Notes: generated from the letters alone by a model not told the origin. DNA of 64,000 nt from Streptomyces sp. NK08204 (GCF_020400585.1 NZ_JAINVF010000011.1:1-64000), one strand, 5' to 3'. Shown: positions 1 to 8,497, counted from the stretch's first letter. Made by a program: numbers and translations.

Positions 1-65
1 AACGACGACGACCCGAGAACCTCAGTAGCTGTTGGAGCACCTCATGCGCCGAGGTGCCGGTCCGG

Positions 66-1403
66 TCAGGGAGTCGGTGGCCCGTCTGGTCGGTTGTCGG
101 GGGTGTGAACGGTCGAACGGTTCCTGGCCACTTGCCGGCGGACGGCCTCCGCCTCCGCGTGGGCGAGGGCGAGGTCGGTCGGCTGCGCCACCTCTCGCTC
201 GGCGTCGGCGATGACGACGCGGGCCTGTTCCTCGATCGCCGTCGACCGCTCGGCATCGTCGGCGACCACGGCGGCGCAGTTGTGCAGCAGGCGGAGCAGG
301 GCATGCGCGACGGTCGGTTCGCGGGCTCCGTAGCGTCGGATGAGCCCGCACATCACGGCGAGGTATTCCGGAAACCGCCGCCCGGGAATGATCACGGCCC
401 CAGCGGCGTCGCGGACGACGTGGTTGCCCAGGGGGCGCCTGGCGAGCACACAGAAGATCACGGACAGGTGGTCGATGGCCTGCACCGCCGTGTACGGGTC
501 GTTGACCGCCGGAGACAGCGCCTTGCAGGCGACGTCGACCAGTTGCCGGATTCCGAACGCAGCGTCCTGTTCCAGGGTGCGCTCGAATCCGATACGGACG
601 CCGGCGTCCATCACCTGCGAGAACTCATGAGGGGCCGGAGCGGGATCATGCGGTGAAGCCCGCCAGACCCATGCCAGTGTCGTTCCCGCGACGACGTGTT
701 CGCCCACCCGGGGCCGCAGCCGCAGACAGACACCGTGCTCGGCCGCGGTCCGCAGCAGCAGGTGCGGGCGCACCACCTGCACGTACCCGGAGCGGTGGGA
801 GGCAATGGCCACGGCCCACTCCGGCACCTCGACAACAGCTTCGCCACCCGCGAACACCCCGTCGCGGATCACGTGGACGGTGTTGCGCTCCACCACGTTC
901 ATGATCGCGTCGACCTGGATGGAGTGCACTAGATGGTCGGCGAAGAACACCAGCAGGCCGAGGCTGACGAACAGCAGCACGAGCGCGCCGCTCACCGCAA
1001 ACCGGGGAAAGTTCTCGGAGCGGCCCCCTCCCGAAACACCGACCGTGTAGAGACCTGCCGCGCTGTAGGCGAAGGTAGCCACGAAGACGCTGAGCACGAT
1101 CTGATTGGGCCGGTCGCGGAGAAAGTTGCGCAGCAGCCGCGGCGAGAACTGGGTGGACGACAGTTGCAGCGCGACCACGGCCAGGCCCAGCAGCACGGCG
1201 ATGACCGTCACCATCGTCCCGGTGATCCCGATCAACAGCGTCCGGGCATCGTCGGCGGTCCCCTGAAACGCCAGCGGCGAGCCCGAGCCGGTCTTGATGA
1301 GGGACAGCAGCGCCCCGGTGACCAGTGCGGCCATCACGGACAGGGTGGGAAGCACCCACAGCGACCCGCGAACGTACTCCGCCAGCGCATCACGTCGGAT
1401 CAT
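66..1403 (-). CDS. DUF2254 family integral membrane protein
   Basis: A 445-residue protein recognised as DUF2254 by overall sequence. Four hydrophobic segments fill the first ~150 residues (for example around VLPTLSVMAALVTGALL and GTMVTVIAVLLGLAVVAL), with the family-typical stretch LSSTQFSPRLLRNFLRD between them. A long soluble C-terminal part follows, ending in a charged tail. The biochemical role of the family is unknown; it is an inner-membrane protein. An upstream GTG at 1418 is possible, but ATG at 1403 has GGGGG eight bases before it and a well-formed promoter lies at 1443-1471. It appears monocistronic and divergent from the toxin-antitoxin pair. Confidence 0.85.
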   Translation of the reverse strand: MIRRDALAEYVRGSLWVLPTLSVMAALVTGALLSLIKTGSGSPLAFQGTADDARTLLIGITGTMVTVIAVLLGLAVVALQLSSTQFSPRLLRNFLRDRPNQIVLSVFVATFAYSAAGLYTVGVSGGGRSENFPRFAVSGALVLLFVSLGLLVFFADHLVHSIQVDAIMNVVERNTVHVIRDGVFAGGEAVVEVPEWAVAIASHRSGYVQVVRPHLLLRTAAEHGVCLRLRPRVGEHVVAGTTLAWVWRASPHDPAPAPHEFSQVMDAGVRIGFERTLEQDAAFGIRQLVDVACKALSPAVNDPYTAVQAIDHLSVIFCVLARRPLGNHVVRDAAGAVIIPGRRFPEYLAVMCGLIRRYGAREPTVAHALLRLLHNCAAVVADDAERSTAIEEQARVVIADAEREVAQPTDLALAHAEAEAVRRQVARNRSTVHTPDNRPDGPPTP

Positions 1404-1442
1404 GGGCAACCCCCGCACGTCGGTGCTTGGCCGGGTATGGCC

Positions 1443-1471
1443 AGTATCTGACGTGCGCGTCGACTGTCCAA
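1443..1471 (-). promoter_or_regulatory. Sigma-70-type promoter of the DUF2254 gene
   Basis: Read on the minus strand, a -35 hexamer TTGGAC (1466-1471) is followed by exactly 17 bases and the -10 hexamer GATACT (1443-1448). This is close to the HrdB consensus of Streptomyces. The expected transcription start is near 1436, giving a leader of about 33 bases before the ATG at 1403. Confidence 0.6.
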
Positions 1472-1600
1472 GTGATCACGCTCCCTGAGATCACGGCGTT
1501 CCGAGCAGTCCGCGCCCTCGGTCACCCCTGCTCATCGGGTCACCCCATAGCGGGCAGACGGACGGATGACTCAAGGAGGATTGGAGGGAGGATAAAGGGC

Positions 1601-1864
1601 ATGAGCGAGCCCACCGGCAAGTACTCGATCACCATGCCGCGCGACATCGCTGAGGCCGCCAAGGCCCGCAGTGGTCCCTCCGGCCTGTCCGCCTACGTGG
1701 CCGCCGCCGTCGCCCGGCAGATCGAACGCGACAACCTCAACGAGCTCATCCAGGTCGCCGAGGCCGAGCACGGCCCCGTCACCGACGAGGAGATCCAGGC
1801 GCTGCGCGACCAGCTCCACCAGAACCGCCTCGAGCAGACCCGCGGCAGGGCGGACGCGGCGTGA
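1601..1864 (+). CDS. VapB-like antitoxin (CopG/RHH-type)
   Basis: An 87-residue protein. The N-terminus KYSITMPRDIAEAAKARSG is a beta strand plus helix, as in ribbon-helix-helix DNA-binding antitoxins, and the remainder is an acidic helical tail that would wrap the toxin. A GGAGGGAGG ribosome-binding site precedes the ATG by 9 bases. The stop codon overlaps the GTG start of the next gene (GTGA), so the two are translationally coupled in the standard antitoxin-first order. It probably represses its own operon. The assignment rests on size, architecture and the PIN-domain partner. Confidence 0.75.
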   Translation: MSEPTGKYSITMPRDIAEAAKARSGPSGLSAYVAAAVARQIERDNLNELIQVAEAEHGPVTDEEIQALRDQLHQNRLEQTRGRADAA

Positions 1865-2274
1865 CCCGCTCTCCCGCCGTACCCGGCGGCACCTTGGTCC
1901 TCGACAGCGAGGGGCTGTCCAAGGCCGTGCTGCGCGACCGTACGGTCACCGGCTGGTTCGCCCTGGCCCGCGCCGACGACCTGAGGGTGATCACGTCTGC
2001 GGCCACCCTGGTCGAGGTGGTCCATCCCCGGATCAATCGCCCCGCCCTGGAGCGGACCCTCTCCCGCCTCATCGTGGAGCCGGTCACCGAGCCGATCGCC
2101 CGGCACGCCGCCGCCCTCCTCGCCGGCACCGGCCTGCACGGCCACAAGCACGCCATCGACGCCATGCTCAGCGCCACCGCCCTCGCCGCCCCCGGCCCCG
2201 TCACGATCCTCACCTCGGACCCCGAGGACCTGACTCCCCTGTGCAGCGGCCAGGCCACCGTGATCAAGATCTGA
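1861..2274 (+). CDS. VapC-like PIN-domain ribonuclease toxin
   Basis: A 137-residue PIN-domain protein. The acidic residues expected to bind Mg2+ are all present: Asp15 (LVLDSEGLSK), Glu52 (LVEVVH), Asp100 (HAIDAML) and Asp120 (LTSDPEDL). PIN toxins cleave RNA, often tRNA or rRNA, and are neutralised by the co-expressed antitoxin, here the gene that overlaps its start by 4 bases. The N-terminus has a short extra segment before the first strand. The location beside an integrase relic at a tRNA gene fits a cargo module of a decayed mobile element. Confidence 0.8.
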   Translation: MTRSPAVPGGTLVLDSEGLSKAVLRDRTVTGWFALARADDLRVITSAATLVEVVHPRINRPALERTLSRLIVEPVTEPIARHAAALLAGTGLHGHKHAIDAMLSATALAAPGPVTILTSDPEDLTPLCSGQATVIKI

Positions 2275-2314
2275 CCCAGGCGCTCGTCGGCCAGGGCCCC
2301 CTTCAGCCCTGCCT

Positions 2315-3063
2315 CTACTCGCCATCAGGCTCGGGTGGCTGGTCGCAGGAGCTCAGGAGCTCTTCGATGCGCTGATTGTTGACGGACTGCGGGTCGTACA
2401 GGCACTTCGCGTACCGGCTCAGCAGGACCTCGACGCTGCACCCCGCCCGCTCGGCGACCTCGGCCGGGTCCGCACCCGCTCCCGCTCCCGCTCCCGCGCA
2501 CAGCCACGCGGACAGCGCCGAGTGCCGAGTGCCGAGTGCCGCAGATCGTACGGCCGCTTCGCGAGCGAAGGCCTCGTGAGAGCGGGAGACAGGGCGAACT
2601 CCCGGGTCTCGTGCCAGACCCGGTGATAGGTGATGCAACTGATGACCCGGCCCTGCTTGGAAGAGCAACCGCCCATCGTCGGCCGCACCGAACGCGGTGA
2701 CATGCCCCCTCCGCATCGCCACAAGATGCGGCGGCAGCGGCACCGCCCGCGCTTCCCCTGGCGGGCGGTTCTTCAGCCCGCGCTCGTCGTGGTACTCACC
2801 ACTGTCGGTCCACCGTTTACCGGCCTGCGACCGAGTGCGATACAGGATCAACTGCCTCCAACCGCTCCGCGGCAGGCGGCAGTCCGGCAGCGCAACCGCC
2901 TCCTCGGGACGCACCGGCAGATCGCTGAAAGTATCGAAGCGATTGCACAGTGCATCCATGCGGCAGGCGCGGACAAGAGAGGCCCGCCCCATGAAGCCTT
3001 CGGGATCGAAATTACCTGCGAACGCAGCGAGGACCGCGACCATAAGGTCGAGGCCCTCGTCTC
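2315..3063 (-). pseudogene. Tyrosine integrase remnant, frameshifted
   Basis: The catalytic half of an actinobacterial site-specific tyrosine recombinase is readable only by changing frame. One frame gives RPEEAVAL and AGKRWTDSGEYHDERGLKN (about 2640-2910). A second gives TYHRVWHETREFAL and LAKRPYDLRHSAL (about 2535-2640), and the first frame resumes with AEVAERAGCSVEVLLSRYAK to the stop. The break after RHSAL sits on a slipped direct repeat of CGAGTGC (about 2518-2545), and the following AGAGAGAGA run is also repeat-expanded. The N-terminal arm and core-binding domains are missing. It lies directly downstream of tRNA-Leu, the usual place for such an integrase. Confidence 0.8.
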
Positions 3064-3080
3064 CGTATCGTCAATCGTTG

Positions 3081-3165
3081 TGTCCGAGGGGGGACTTGAA
3101 CCCCCACGCCCGATAAAGGGCACTAGCACCTCAAGCTAGCGCGTCTGCCATTCCGCCACCCGGAC
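3081..3165 (-). tRNA. tRNA-Leu (anticodon GAG)
   Basis: The 85-base minus-strand sequence folds as a class II tRNA. The acceptor stem is GTCCGGG with CTCGGAC. The D arm is GGCGGAATGGC and the anticodon stem CTAGC/GCTAG encloses the loop TTGAGGT, giving anticodon GAG. A long variable arm TGCCCTTTATCGGGCG and T arm GGGGGTTCAAGTCCCCC follow. The 3' CCA is not encoded. The integrase remnant starts about 20 bases past the 3' end, so this tRNA probably served as an attachment site. Confidence 0.95.
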
Positions 3166-3419
3166 TAGGTGTCTGTCGCCTTACCGGGGCTGTTCCCCGC
3201 GGCGACATGGATAACAATACCAAGGTTTCGGAGTGCGTTTCACCTGCGTATCCGCCCCGGGGACGGCGTCCGGGGCGACGGCGGCACGGCGATGGCGGCC
3301 GTGCACGAACCGTGATCGGCCGGTCACGAGTCGACGTCGGTGGCCGGGAAGCTCCCAGGCGGCCGGCTGCTGTGTCCCGGCTCTACGATCTGCTCACGAT
3401 CGCGGAGGGGGAACACCGT

Positions 3420-4694
3420 ATGGACGCCACACGTGTGGGTGCCGCACAGTCCGGGCCCATACCGCCCGGGCCGACACCCGGGATCACGCCGTCAGGGATC
3501 ACGCCGCCGGACACCGCGCCGCCAGTCCCGGACGACGAGGAGCCGGGGCGTCGCGTCACCAGTCTCGAGCTCTTCTTCGATCTCGTCTTCGTCTTCACGC
3601 TCACCCAGCTGACGGTGCTGCTGGCGCACAATCTGTCGTTCGCGACGGCCGCCCGGGTGGCGCTCATCCTGGTCGTGCTGTTCTGGATGTACGGCGCCTA
3701 TGCCTACCTGACCAACCAGGTGCCGCCCGACCGGCCGTCGAGACGGCTGCTGCTGATGCTCGGCATGGCCGGCTTCCTGGTGTGCGCGCTGGCGATCCCG
3801 CGTGTCTTCGACGACACCGGCGTGGTCTTCGGCCTCGGCTTCCTCCTGGTGGTCGTCGTCCACACCGCGTTGTACACGCGCAGCCACGGCTGGGACTCCG
3901 TCTGGTACGGCGCCTCGAACGCGCTGGCCGCCCTGTCGGTGACCGGCGCAGGCCTGGTCGACGGGTTCGCGGCGGACGGCCTGTGGGTGCTCGCGCTCGG
4001 GCTGCAGTTCGTGACCCCGTTCGTCGCCGAGCACGGTCCCGGCCGCCGGGACGGGCGCAGTGCGGCGGCGATGCGGGAGCAGCTGGGCAGCCTGGATCCG
4101 GCGCACTTCGTGGAACGCCACGGGCTGCTGCTGATCATCGCGTTCGGCGAGTCCGTGATCTCCATCGGTGTCGGCATCGGTGATCTGCCGCTCACGCCGG
4201 GCCTGTTCTGCGGGGCGTTCCTGGCGCTCGCCCTCGCGGTCGCGATGTGGTGGACGTACTTCGTACGGGACGAGGAGGCTGCGGAGGCAGCGTTCCGTGC
4301 CACCCCCGCCCCGCAGCGCTGGCGGCTCGCGATGAACGCCTACTACTACGCCTTCCTGCCGATGCTCCTCGGTATCGCCTACCTCGCGGCAGGCCTCAAG
4401 AAGACGCTGGGCCACCTGGACGAACACCCGCACTGGGGGCCCGCGTTGGCCCTTGCGGGCGGGGTGGCTCTGTTCTTGGCGGGCGACGCGGCCTTCCGCA
4501 CGGCCATGGGACTGCGGCCGGTTCGTCATCGCGCGGCCACGGCCCTGCTCGCCCTCGCGACCGCCCCGGCCGCCGTCCGGCTCCCGGTCTACGCCGAACT
4601 CCTGCTGCTCGTGGCCGTGTTGGTCGGCATGCTGGCAGTGGAGGCCCGCCGGTGCGCGTCACCGGCCCGCGCCGAGCACCCGGCCGGGGCATGA
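3420..4694 (+). CDS. LtrA family low-temperature-requirement membrane protein
   Basis: A 424-residue multi-pass membrane protein with the LtrA signature near residue 45 (TSLELFFDLVFVFTLTQLT) and later EHGLLLIIAFGESVISIGVG-like motifs in the second half. About ten to twelve hydrophobic segments alternate with short loops. The first 40 residues are a Pro/Gly/Thr-rich cytoplasmic tail. LtrA was named from a Listeria mutant unable to grow in the cold; its molecular activity is not known. The start at 3420 is preceded by GGAGGGGG. The open frame continues upstream to 3207 but without a plausible start. Confidence 0.85.
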   Translation: MDATRVGAAQSGPIPPGPTPGITPSGITPPDTAPPVPDDEEPGRRVTSLELFFDLVFVFTLTQLTVLLAHNLSFATAARVALILVVLFWMYGAYAYLTNQVPPDRPSRRLLLMLGMAGFLVCALAIPRVFDDTGVVFGLGFLLVVVVHTALYTRSHGWDSVWYGASNALAALSVTGAGLVDGFAADGLWVLALGLQFVTPFVAEHGPGRRDGRSAAAMREQLGSLDPAHFVERHGLLLIIAFGESVISIGVGIGDLPLTPGLFCGAFLALALAVAMWWTYFVRDEEAAEAAFRATPAPQRWRLAMNAYYYAFLPMLLGIAYLAAGLKKTLGHLDEHPHWGPALALAGGVALFLAGDAAFRTAMGLRPVRHRAATALLALATAPAAVRLPVYAELLLLVAVLVGMLAVEARRCASPARAEHPAGA

Positions 4695-4716
4695 GAGCAG
4701 CCGGGATCTGAAGCGA

Positions 4717-4734
4717 CCCGCCCCGGGCGGCGGG
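4717..4734. terminator. Possible bidirectional hairpin after LtrA gene
   Basis: CCCGCC (4717-4722) and GGCGGG (4729-4734) form a 6-bp GC stem with a 6-base loop between the convergent LtrA gene and the small minus-strand ORF. It is short and has no U-tract. Confidence 0.35.
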
Positions 4735-4735
4735 A

Positions 4736-5035
4736 TCAGGTCTTGGCGCTCTCGTGGCAGGCGTGGCAGGCGTGGCAGGCGTGTCGGGTGCGCTCGGTGC
4801 GTTCGGTGCGTCGTGCATCAGGCGGCCGGCGAGCTGCTGATCGCCGTCCGGTGATCGTGTCCACCGACTGCCGGAGCTCCGACCACGTGGTGCCGCCGCG
4901 CAGACCGGCCCCCGGGGTGCGGTAGCAGCCCTCGGCGTTCAGCCGCTGCAGCGCCTCGCGGACACGGTCGCGCAGCGGGCCGGGGCGATCCGGCCTGGCT
5001 CGGACACCGATGCCTGCGGTGGTCCGGACGAACAT
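4736..5035 (-). CDS. Small hypothetical ORF with CHA repeat tail
   Basis: A 99-codon ORF starting 13 bases after the stop of the KAS III gene, so it could be translated from the same transcript. The first ~60 residues look like a small folded domain (PLRDRVREALQRLNAEGCYR, then a Trp-containing helix). The C-terminus is generated by 9-bp tandem repeats: ERTERTR from one and HACHACHACH from three copies of GTGGCAGGC at 4754-4780. No family is recognised and the ribosome-binding site is weak. It may be a chance ORF created by the repeats. Confidence 0.35.
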   Translation of the reverse strand: MFVRTTAGIGVRARPDRPGPLRDRVREALQRLNAEGCYRTPGAGLRGGTTWSELRQSVDTITGRRSAARRPPDARRTERTERTRHACHACHACHESAKT

Positions 5036-5048
5036 GCCAAGGGCCCGC

Positions 5049-5996
5049 TCATGGGCAGCGGACGACCTGTCCGGCGTAGGACAGGTTTCCGCCGAAGCCG
5101 AACAGCAGCGCCGGGTCGCCGGTGCGGACCGCGCCCTGTTCGATCAGCTTGGACAGGGCGAGGGGGATGCTCGCGGCGGAGGTGTTGCCGGATTCGGTGA
5201 CGTCCCGCGCGACCACCGCGTTGACGGCGCCGAGCTTCCGGGCGAGGGGCTCGATGATGCGCAGGTTGGCCTGGTGCAGGACGACCGCGGCGAGGTCGGC
5301 GGGGTCGATGCCGGCCTTCTCGCAGGCACGGCGGGCGATGGACGGCAGCTGGGTGGTGGCCCAGCGGTAGACGCTCTGCCCCTCCTGCGCGAACCGGGGC
5401 GGGGTGCCCTCGATCCGCACGGCGTGCCCCATCTCCGGCACCGAACCCCACAGCACCGGTCCGATCCCCGGCTCCTCCCCCGGTGCGCAGGCCTCGACCA
5501 CGGCGGCCCCCGCCCCGTCGCCGACCAGGACGCAGGTGCTGCGGTCGCTCCAGTCGGTGATCTGGGACATCTTGTCGGCGCCGATGACGAGCGCCCGGGT
5601 GGCCGCGCCGGCCCGGACGGTGTGGTCGGCGGTGGCGAGGGCGTGCGTGAACCCGGCGCAGACGACGTTGACGTCCATGGCGGCCGGCCGCGGGATGCCG
5701 AGCCGGGCCGCGACCCGGGCGGCGGTGTTCGGGGAGCGGTCGATAGCGGTGGAGGTGGCGACCAGCACCAGGTCGATGCCGTCCGGCGTGAGTCCGGCGG
5801 CGGCGAGGGCCTTGGCGGCGGCGTACGCGGCGAGTTCGTCGACGGGTTCGTCGGGGCCCGCGATGTGCCGGGTACGGATGCCCGCGCGGCTGCGGATCCA
5901 CTCGTCACTGGTGTCCACCATGCCGGCCAGGTCGTCGTTGGTGAGCACCCGGGCGGGCTGGTAGTGACCGATGGCGGTGATGCGCGAGCCGTTCAT
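5049..5996 (-). CDS. 3-oxoacyl-ACP synthase III (KAS III / FabH-like)
   Basis: A 315-residue thiolase-fold condensing enzyme. The KAS III catalytic triad is intact: Cys113 (NVVCAGFTHA), His241 (VLHQANLRI) and Asn271 (ESGNTSAASI). The C-terminal FGFGGNLSYAGQVV loop is also typical. Such enzymes condense acyl-CoA with malonyl-ACP to start fatty acid or polyketide chains. It stands alone, without fabD, acpP or fabF neighbours, so it is probably an accessory FabH paralogue rather than the housekeeping enzyme. The ATG at 5996 is preceded by GAGGGGAT. It diverges from fdhD across a 195-base spacer in which I see no clear operator. Confidence 0.88.
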   Translation of the reverse strand: MNGSRITAIGHYQPARVLTNDDLAGMVDTSDEWIRSRAGIRTRHIAGPDEPVDELAAYAAAKALAAAGLTPDGIDLVLVATSTAIDRSPNTAARVAARLGIPRPAAMDVNVVCAGFTHALATADHTVRAGAATRALVIGADKMSQITDWSDRSTCVLVGDGAGAAVVEACAPGEEPGIGPVLWGSVPEMGHAVRIEGTPPRFAQEGQSVYRWATTQLPSIARRACEKAGIDPADLAAVVLHQANLRIIEPLARKLGAVNAVVARDVTESGNTSAASIPLALSKLIEQGAVRTGDPALLFGFGGNLSYAGQVVRCP

Positions 5997-6191
5997 GGAC
6001 GTATCCCCTCGTTGCCTTGGGTAGCGGGATTCACCAGTGTGTTCGGTGACCCGTGGGTACGAGGGCAGGTGAAGCCACAGGAAAGGGACCCGGCGGTTGT
6101 CGGCTTCCTCAAGGCGTGTGCGACCTCACGCTCCATGTGCAGGACAATGAGACCGTGAACCAGCACGCACGGAACCGGGGCTGATCAGGAC

Positions 6192-7040
6192 ATGGGACGA
6201 GTCACGGAACGACGCAGGGTGCTCCGCATCCGGGACGGAGCGGTCTCCACCCGTCCGGACACGCTCGTCGCCGAGGAACCCCTGGAGATCCGGCTCAACG
6301 GCAAGCCCCTCGCCGTCACGATGCGCACGCCCGGTGACGACTTCGCGCTGGCGGCCGGTTTCCTGGTGAGCGAAGGAGTTCTGGCCGCCGCCTGCGATCT
6401 GCAGAACATCGTCTACTGTGCGGGGGCGACGGCAGACGGTTCGAACACCTACAACGTGGTCGATGTGAAGACCGCCCCGGGCGTCGCCCTGCCCGACTTC
6501 ACGCTGGAGCGGAACGTCTACACGTCCTCGTCCTGCGGGCTGTGCGGCAAGGCCAGCCTGGACGCGGTGCGGACGACGGCACGCTGGCCGATCGCCGACA
6601 CTCCTCCCCTCCGGGTCACCCCGCAGCTGTTGGCAGCCCTGCCCGACCGGCTGCGGGAGGTCCAGCGGGTGTTCGACCGGACGGGTGGCCTGCACGCGGC
6701 GGCCCTGTTCGGCGAGGATGGGGAACTGCTGGACGTGCGGGAGGACGTGGGCCGGCACAACGCGGTCGACAAGCTCGTGGGGCGGGCCCTGCAGAACGGG
6801 GATCTGCCGCTGTCGCGGACGATCCTGCTGGTGTCCGGGCGGGCCTCGTTCGAGCTGGCGCAGAAGGCGGTGATGGCGGGCATTCCGGTGCTCGCGGCGG
6901 TGTCGGCGCCGTCGTCCCTCGCCGTGGACCTGGCCGCCGAGACCGGGCTGACCCTGGTGGGCTTCCTGCGGGGCAGCTCGATGAACGTGTACGCGGGCGA
7001 GGACCGCGTCGCCCTGGAGGCTGTGCCCACCCAGGGCTGA
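6192..7040 (+). CDS. fdhD: FdhD formate dehydrogenase sulfurtransferase accessory protein
   Basis: A 282-residue protein recognised as FdhD. It has the essential CxxC pair at Cys115 and Cys118 (SSSCGLCGK), the [15 protein letters not shown] motif near residue 50, and the later GRHNAVDKL and [11 protein letters not shown] motifs. FdhD moves sulfur from a cysteine desulfurase to the molybdenum cofactor of formate dehydrogenases, and is needed for their activity in the cytoplasm. No formate dehydrogenase structural gene is in this window, so it acts on an enzyme encoded elsewhere. It diverges from the KAS III gene. Confidence 0.92.
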   Translation: MGRVTERRRVLRIRDGAVSTRPDTLVAEEPLEIRLNGKPLAVTMRTPGDDFALAAGFLVSEGVLAAACDLQNIVYCAGATADGSNTYNVVDVKTAPGVALPDFTLERNVYTSSSCGLCGKASLDAVRTTARWPIADTPPLRVTPQLLAALPDRLREVQRVFDRTGGLHAAALFGEDGELLDVREDVGRHNAVDKLVGRALQNGDLPLSRTILLVSGRASFELAQKAVMAGIPVLAAVSAPSSLAVDLAAETGLTLVGFLRGSSMNVYAGEDRVALEAVPTQG

Positions 7041-7085
7041 CCGCTGCCCCGCGGCACGGCGGCGGCGCGGACGGCGGGGAGCGTC

Positions 7086-7366
7086 CGTCACGGAGGTCCC
7101 CCCTGCCATCAGGGGTGCCGCTGTCACGAAGGCGCTGCCCTGTCACGAAGGCGCTGCCCTGTCACGAAGGCGCTGCCCTGTCACGAAGGCGCTCCCGGCC
7201 ACGGAGTTGCTGCCCGGTCCGGAAATACTGCCTGGTCCGGAGAATGCTGCCCGGCCCGGAGAATGCTGCCGGACCGCGCAGACGCTGCCGGACCACGCAG
7301 ACGCTGCCGGACCACGCAGACGCCGCCGGACCACGCAGAGACTGTCCGGCCGCAAGGCGCCGTCCG
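7086..7366. repeat. Degenerate 19-bp tandem array in fdhD 3' spacer
   Basis: This ~280-base gene-free stretch is almost entirely an 18-19 bp tandem repeat. Four near-identical units TGTCACGAAGGCGCTGCCC lie at 7122-7197. Diverged units follow (GTCCGGAGAATGCTGCCCG at 7235-7253), then a second homogenised block GGACCACGCAGACGCTGCC at 7271-7327. All units keep a GCTGCC core. The period is not a multiple of three and the open frames across it are compositional artefacts, so it is not coding. Confidence 0.85.
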
Positions 7367-7385
7367 GACCGGGCTCCGACATGGG

Positions 7386-7913
7386 TCAGTCGGCCGCGAA
7401 CCGGAGCTGATCGGCCGTCGCGACGGTGCCGAGCCTCGGGAAGTCGAGCCGGGTGGACGCCTCGTGCTCGGCGGCGGTGAAGGCGGTCATGGCATCCTCG
7501 GCGAAGACGAGCCGGTAGCCGAGGTCGGCGGCGGCGCGGGCGGTGGACTCCACACCGAGGTTGGTGGCGATGCCGCCGAACACCAGGGTGGTGATGCCGC
7601 GTTCACTCAGCCGCTCGTGCAGGCCCGTGCCCTGGAAGCCGCCGATCGTCCGCTTGACGATCTCCAGGTCGCCCTCCCGTGCCAGGCCGGGCACCAGCCC
7701 ACTGCCGGGCGGTTGTTCGGCGACCGAGGGCCGCTCGACGCGCACGAGTACGACGAGCGCCCCGGCCGACCGGAAGACCGACGCCAGCTCCTCTGCGGTG
7801 GCGAGGACTTCGGCGCCTTTGCGGGGTTCCAGGGGCAGCGCGACCATGCGTTCCATCAGGTCGACGAGGACAAGGGCGGTGCGCTGCGGATCGAGCGGGG
7901 GAGCTGCGGTCAT
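7386..7913 (-). CDS. Isochorismatase-fold protein lacking the catalytic Cys
   Basis: A 175-residue cysteine-hydrolase-fold protein. The family Asp is at residue 18 (LVLVDLMERM) and the Lys at residue 87 (EIVKRTIGGF). The position that normally holds the nucleophilic cysteine is glycine (Gly120 in GGIATNLGVESTARAA). Family members hydrolyse isochorismate, nicotinamide or carbamoyl compounds through that cysteine, so this one is probably inactive as a hydrolase or uses another chemistry. Gly at this site occurs in a recognisable subgroup of the family. The MarR gene lies 19 bases upstream on the same strand and may co-transcribe it. Confidence 0.8.
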   Translation of the reverse strand: MTAAPPLDPQRTALVLVDLMERMVALPLEPRKGAEVLATAEELASVFRSAGALVVLVRVERPSVAEQPPGSGLVPGLAREGDLEIVKRTIGGFQGTGLHERLSERGITTLVFGGIATNLGVESTARAAADLGYRLVFAEDAMTAFTAAEHEASTRLDFPRLGTVATADQLRFAAD

Positions 7914-7932
7914 GACGGAACGTTAGCCGTTG

Positions 7933-8370
7933 TCAGCCGTCCGTGCCGGAGATCCGGATCAACAGGGCCGTGAACTGATCGCGTTCGGCCGCGGAGAGAG
8001 GTGCGAGGAGTTCGTCGTTGGCCGCGCGGGCCGCCTGCTCGCAGCGGGTGAGCAGGCGGGCTCCGTCGTCGGTGAGGGTGACCGCGTTCTTGCGGCGGTC
8101 CCTCGGGTCCGGGGCGCGGACGACGAGCCCGGCGGACTGCAGGTCGTTGAGGACGCCGACCACGTCCTTCGGGTCCAGCCCCACGCTGCGGCCGAGGTCG
8201 GCCTGGGCGACGGGGCCGAGATCACGGACGGCGGAGAGCAGCACGTGGTGCCACATCTTCATGCCCTCGACGGCGAGGGCGTCGGCGACCAGGCCGCGAC
8301 CGCGCGCGGCGGCCCTGCCGAGGAGCCAGCTGGGCAGGGAGCGGATCTCGGACAGGGGTGCTTCGGCCAT
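7933..8370 (-). CDS. MarR family transcriptional regulator
   Basis: A 145-residue winged-helix protein. The recognition-helix region is AQADLGRSVGLDPKDVVGVLNDLQSAGLV and the wing motif RAPDPRDRRKNAVTLTDDG is diagnostic of MarR. It diverges from the zinc-type oxidoreductase at 8498 across 127 bases and is followed closely by the isochorismatase-fold gene. The expected role is ligand-responsive repression of one or both neighbours. TTGGGATCACCAA in the spacer (about 8424-8436) is a weak inverted repeat that could be the operator. Confidence 0.88.
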   Translation of the reverse strand: MAEAPLSEIRSLPSWLLGRAAARGRGLVADALAVEGMKMWHHVLLSAVRDLGPVAQADLGRSVGLDPKDVVGVLNDLQSAGLVVRAPDPRDRRKNAVTLTDDGARLLTRCEQAARAANDELLAPLSAAERDQFTALLIRISGTDG

Positions 8371-8497
8371 GCCGACAGCCTACCGAAGAAATCGTTGGAC
8401 TTCCCTACGACCTTCCGATTACCGTTGGGATCACCAATGAATCTATGGGTACTCCCCGCGATGATCGGCCGGGTCCGTCCGGCCACTGGAGGTTGCG

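Noticed and set aside
5997-6191. TTCACC and GGTGAA half-sites as an operator between KAS III and fdhD
   Set aside because: The 6-bp halves are about 40 bases apart and expected by chance in this composition.
7122-7330. The 19-bp repeats as a possible CRISPR array
   Set aside because: Units are contiguous without spacers, diverge along the array, and there are no cas genes in the window.
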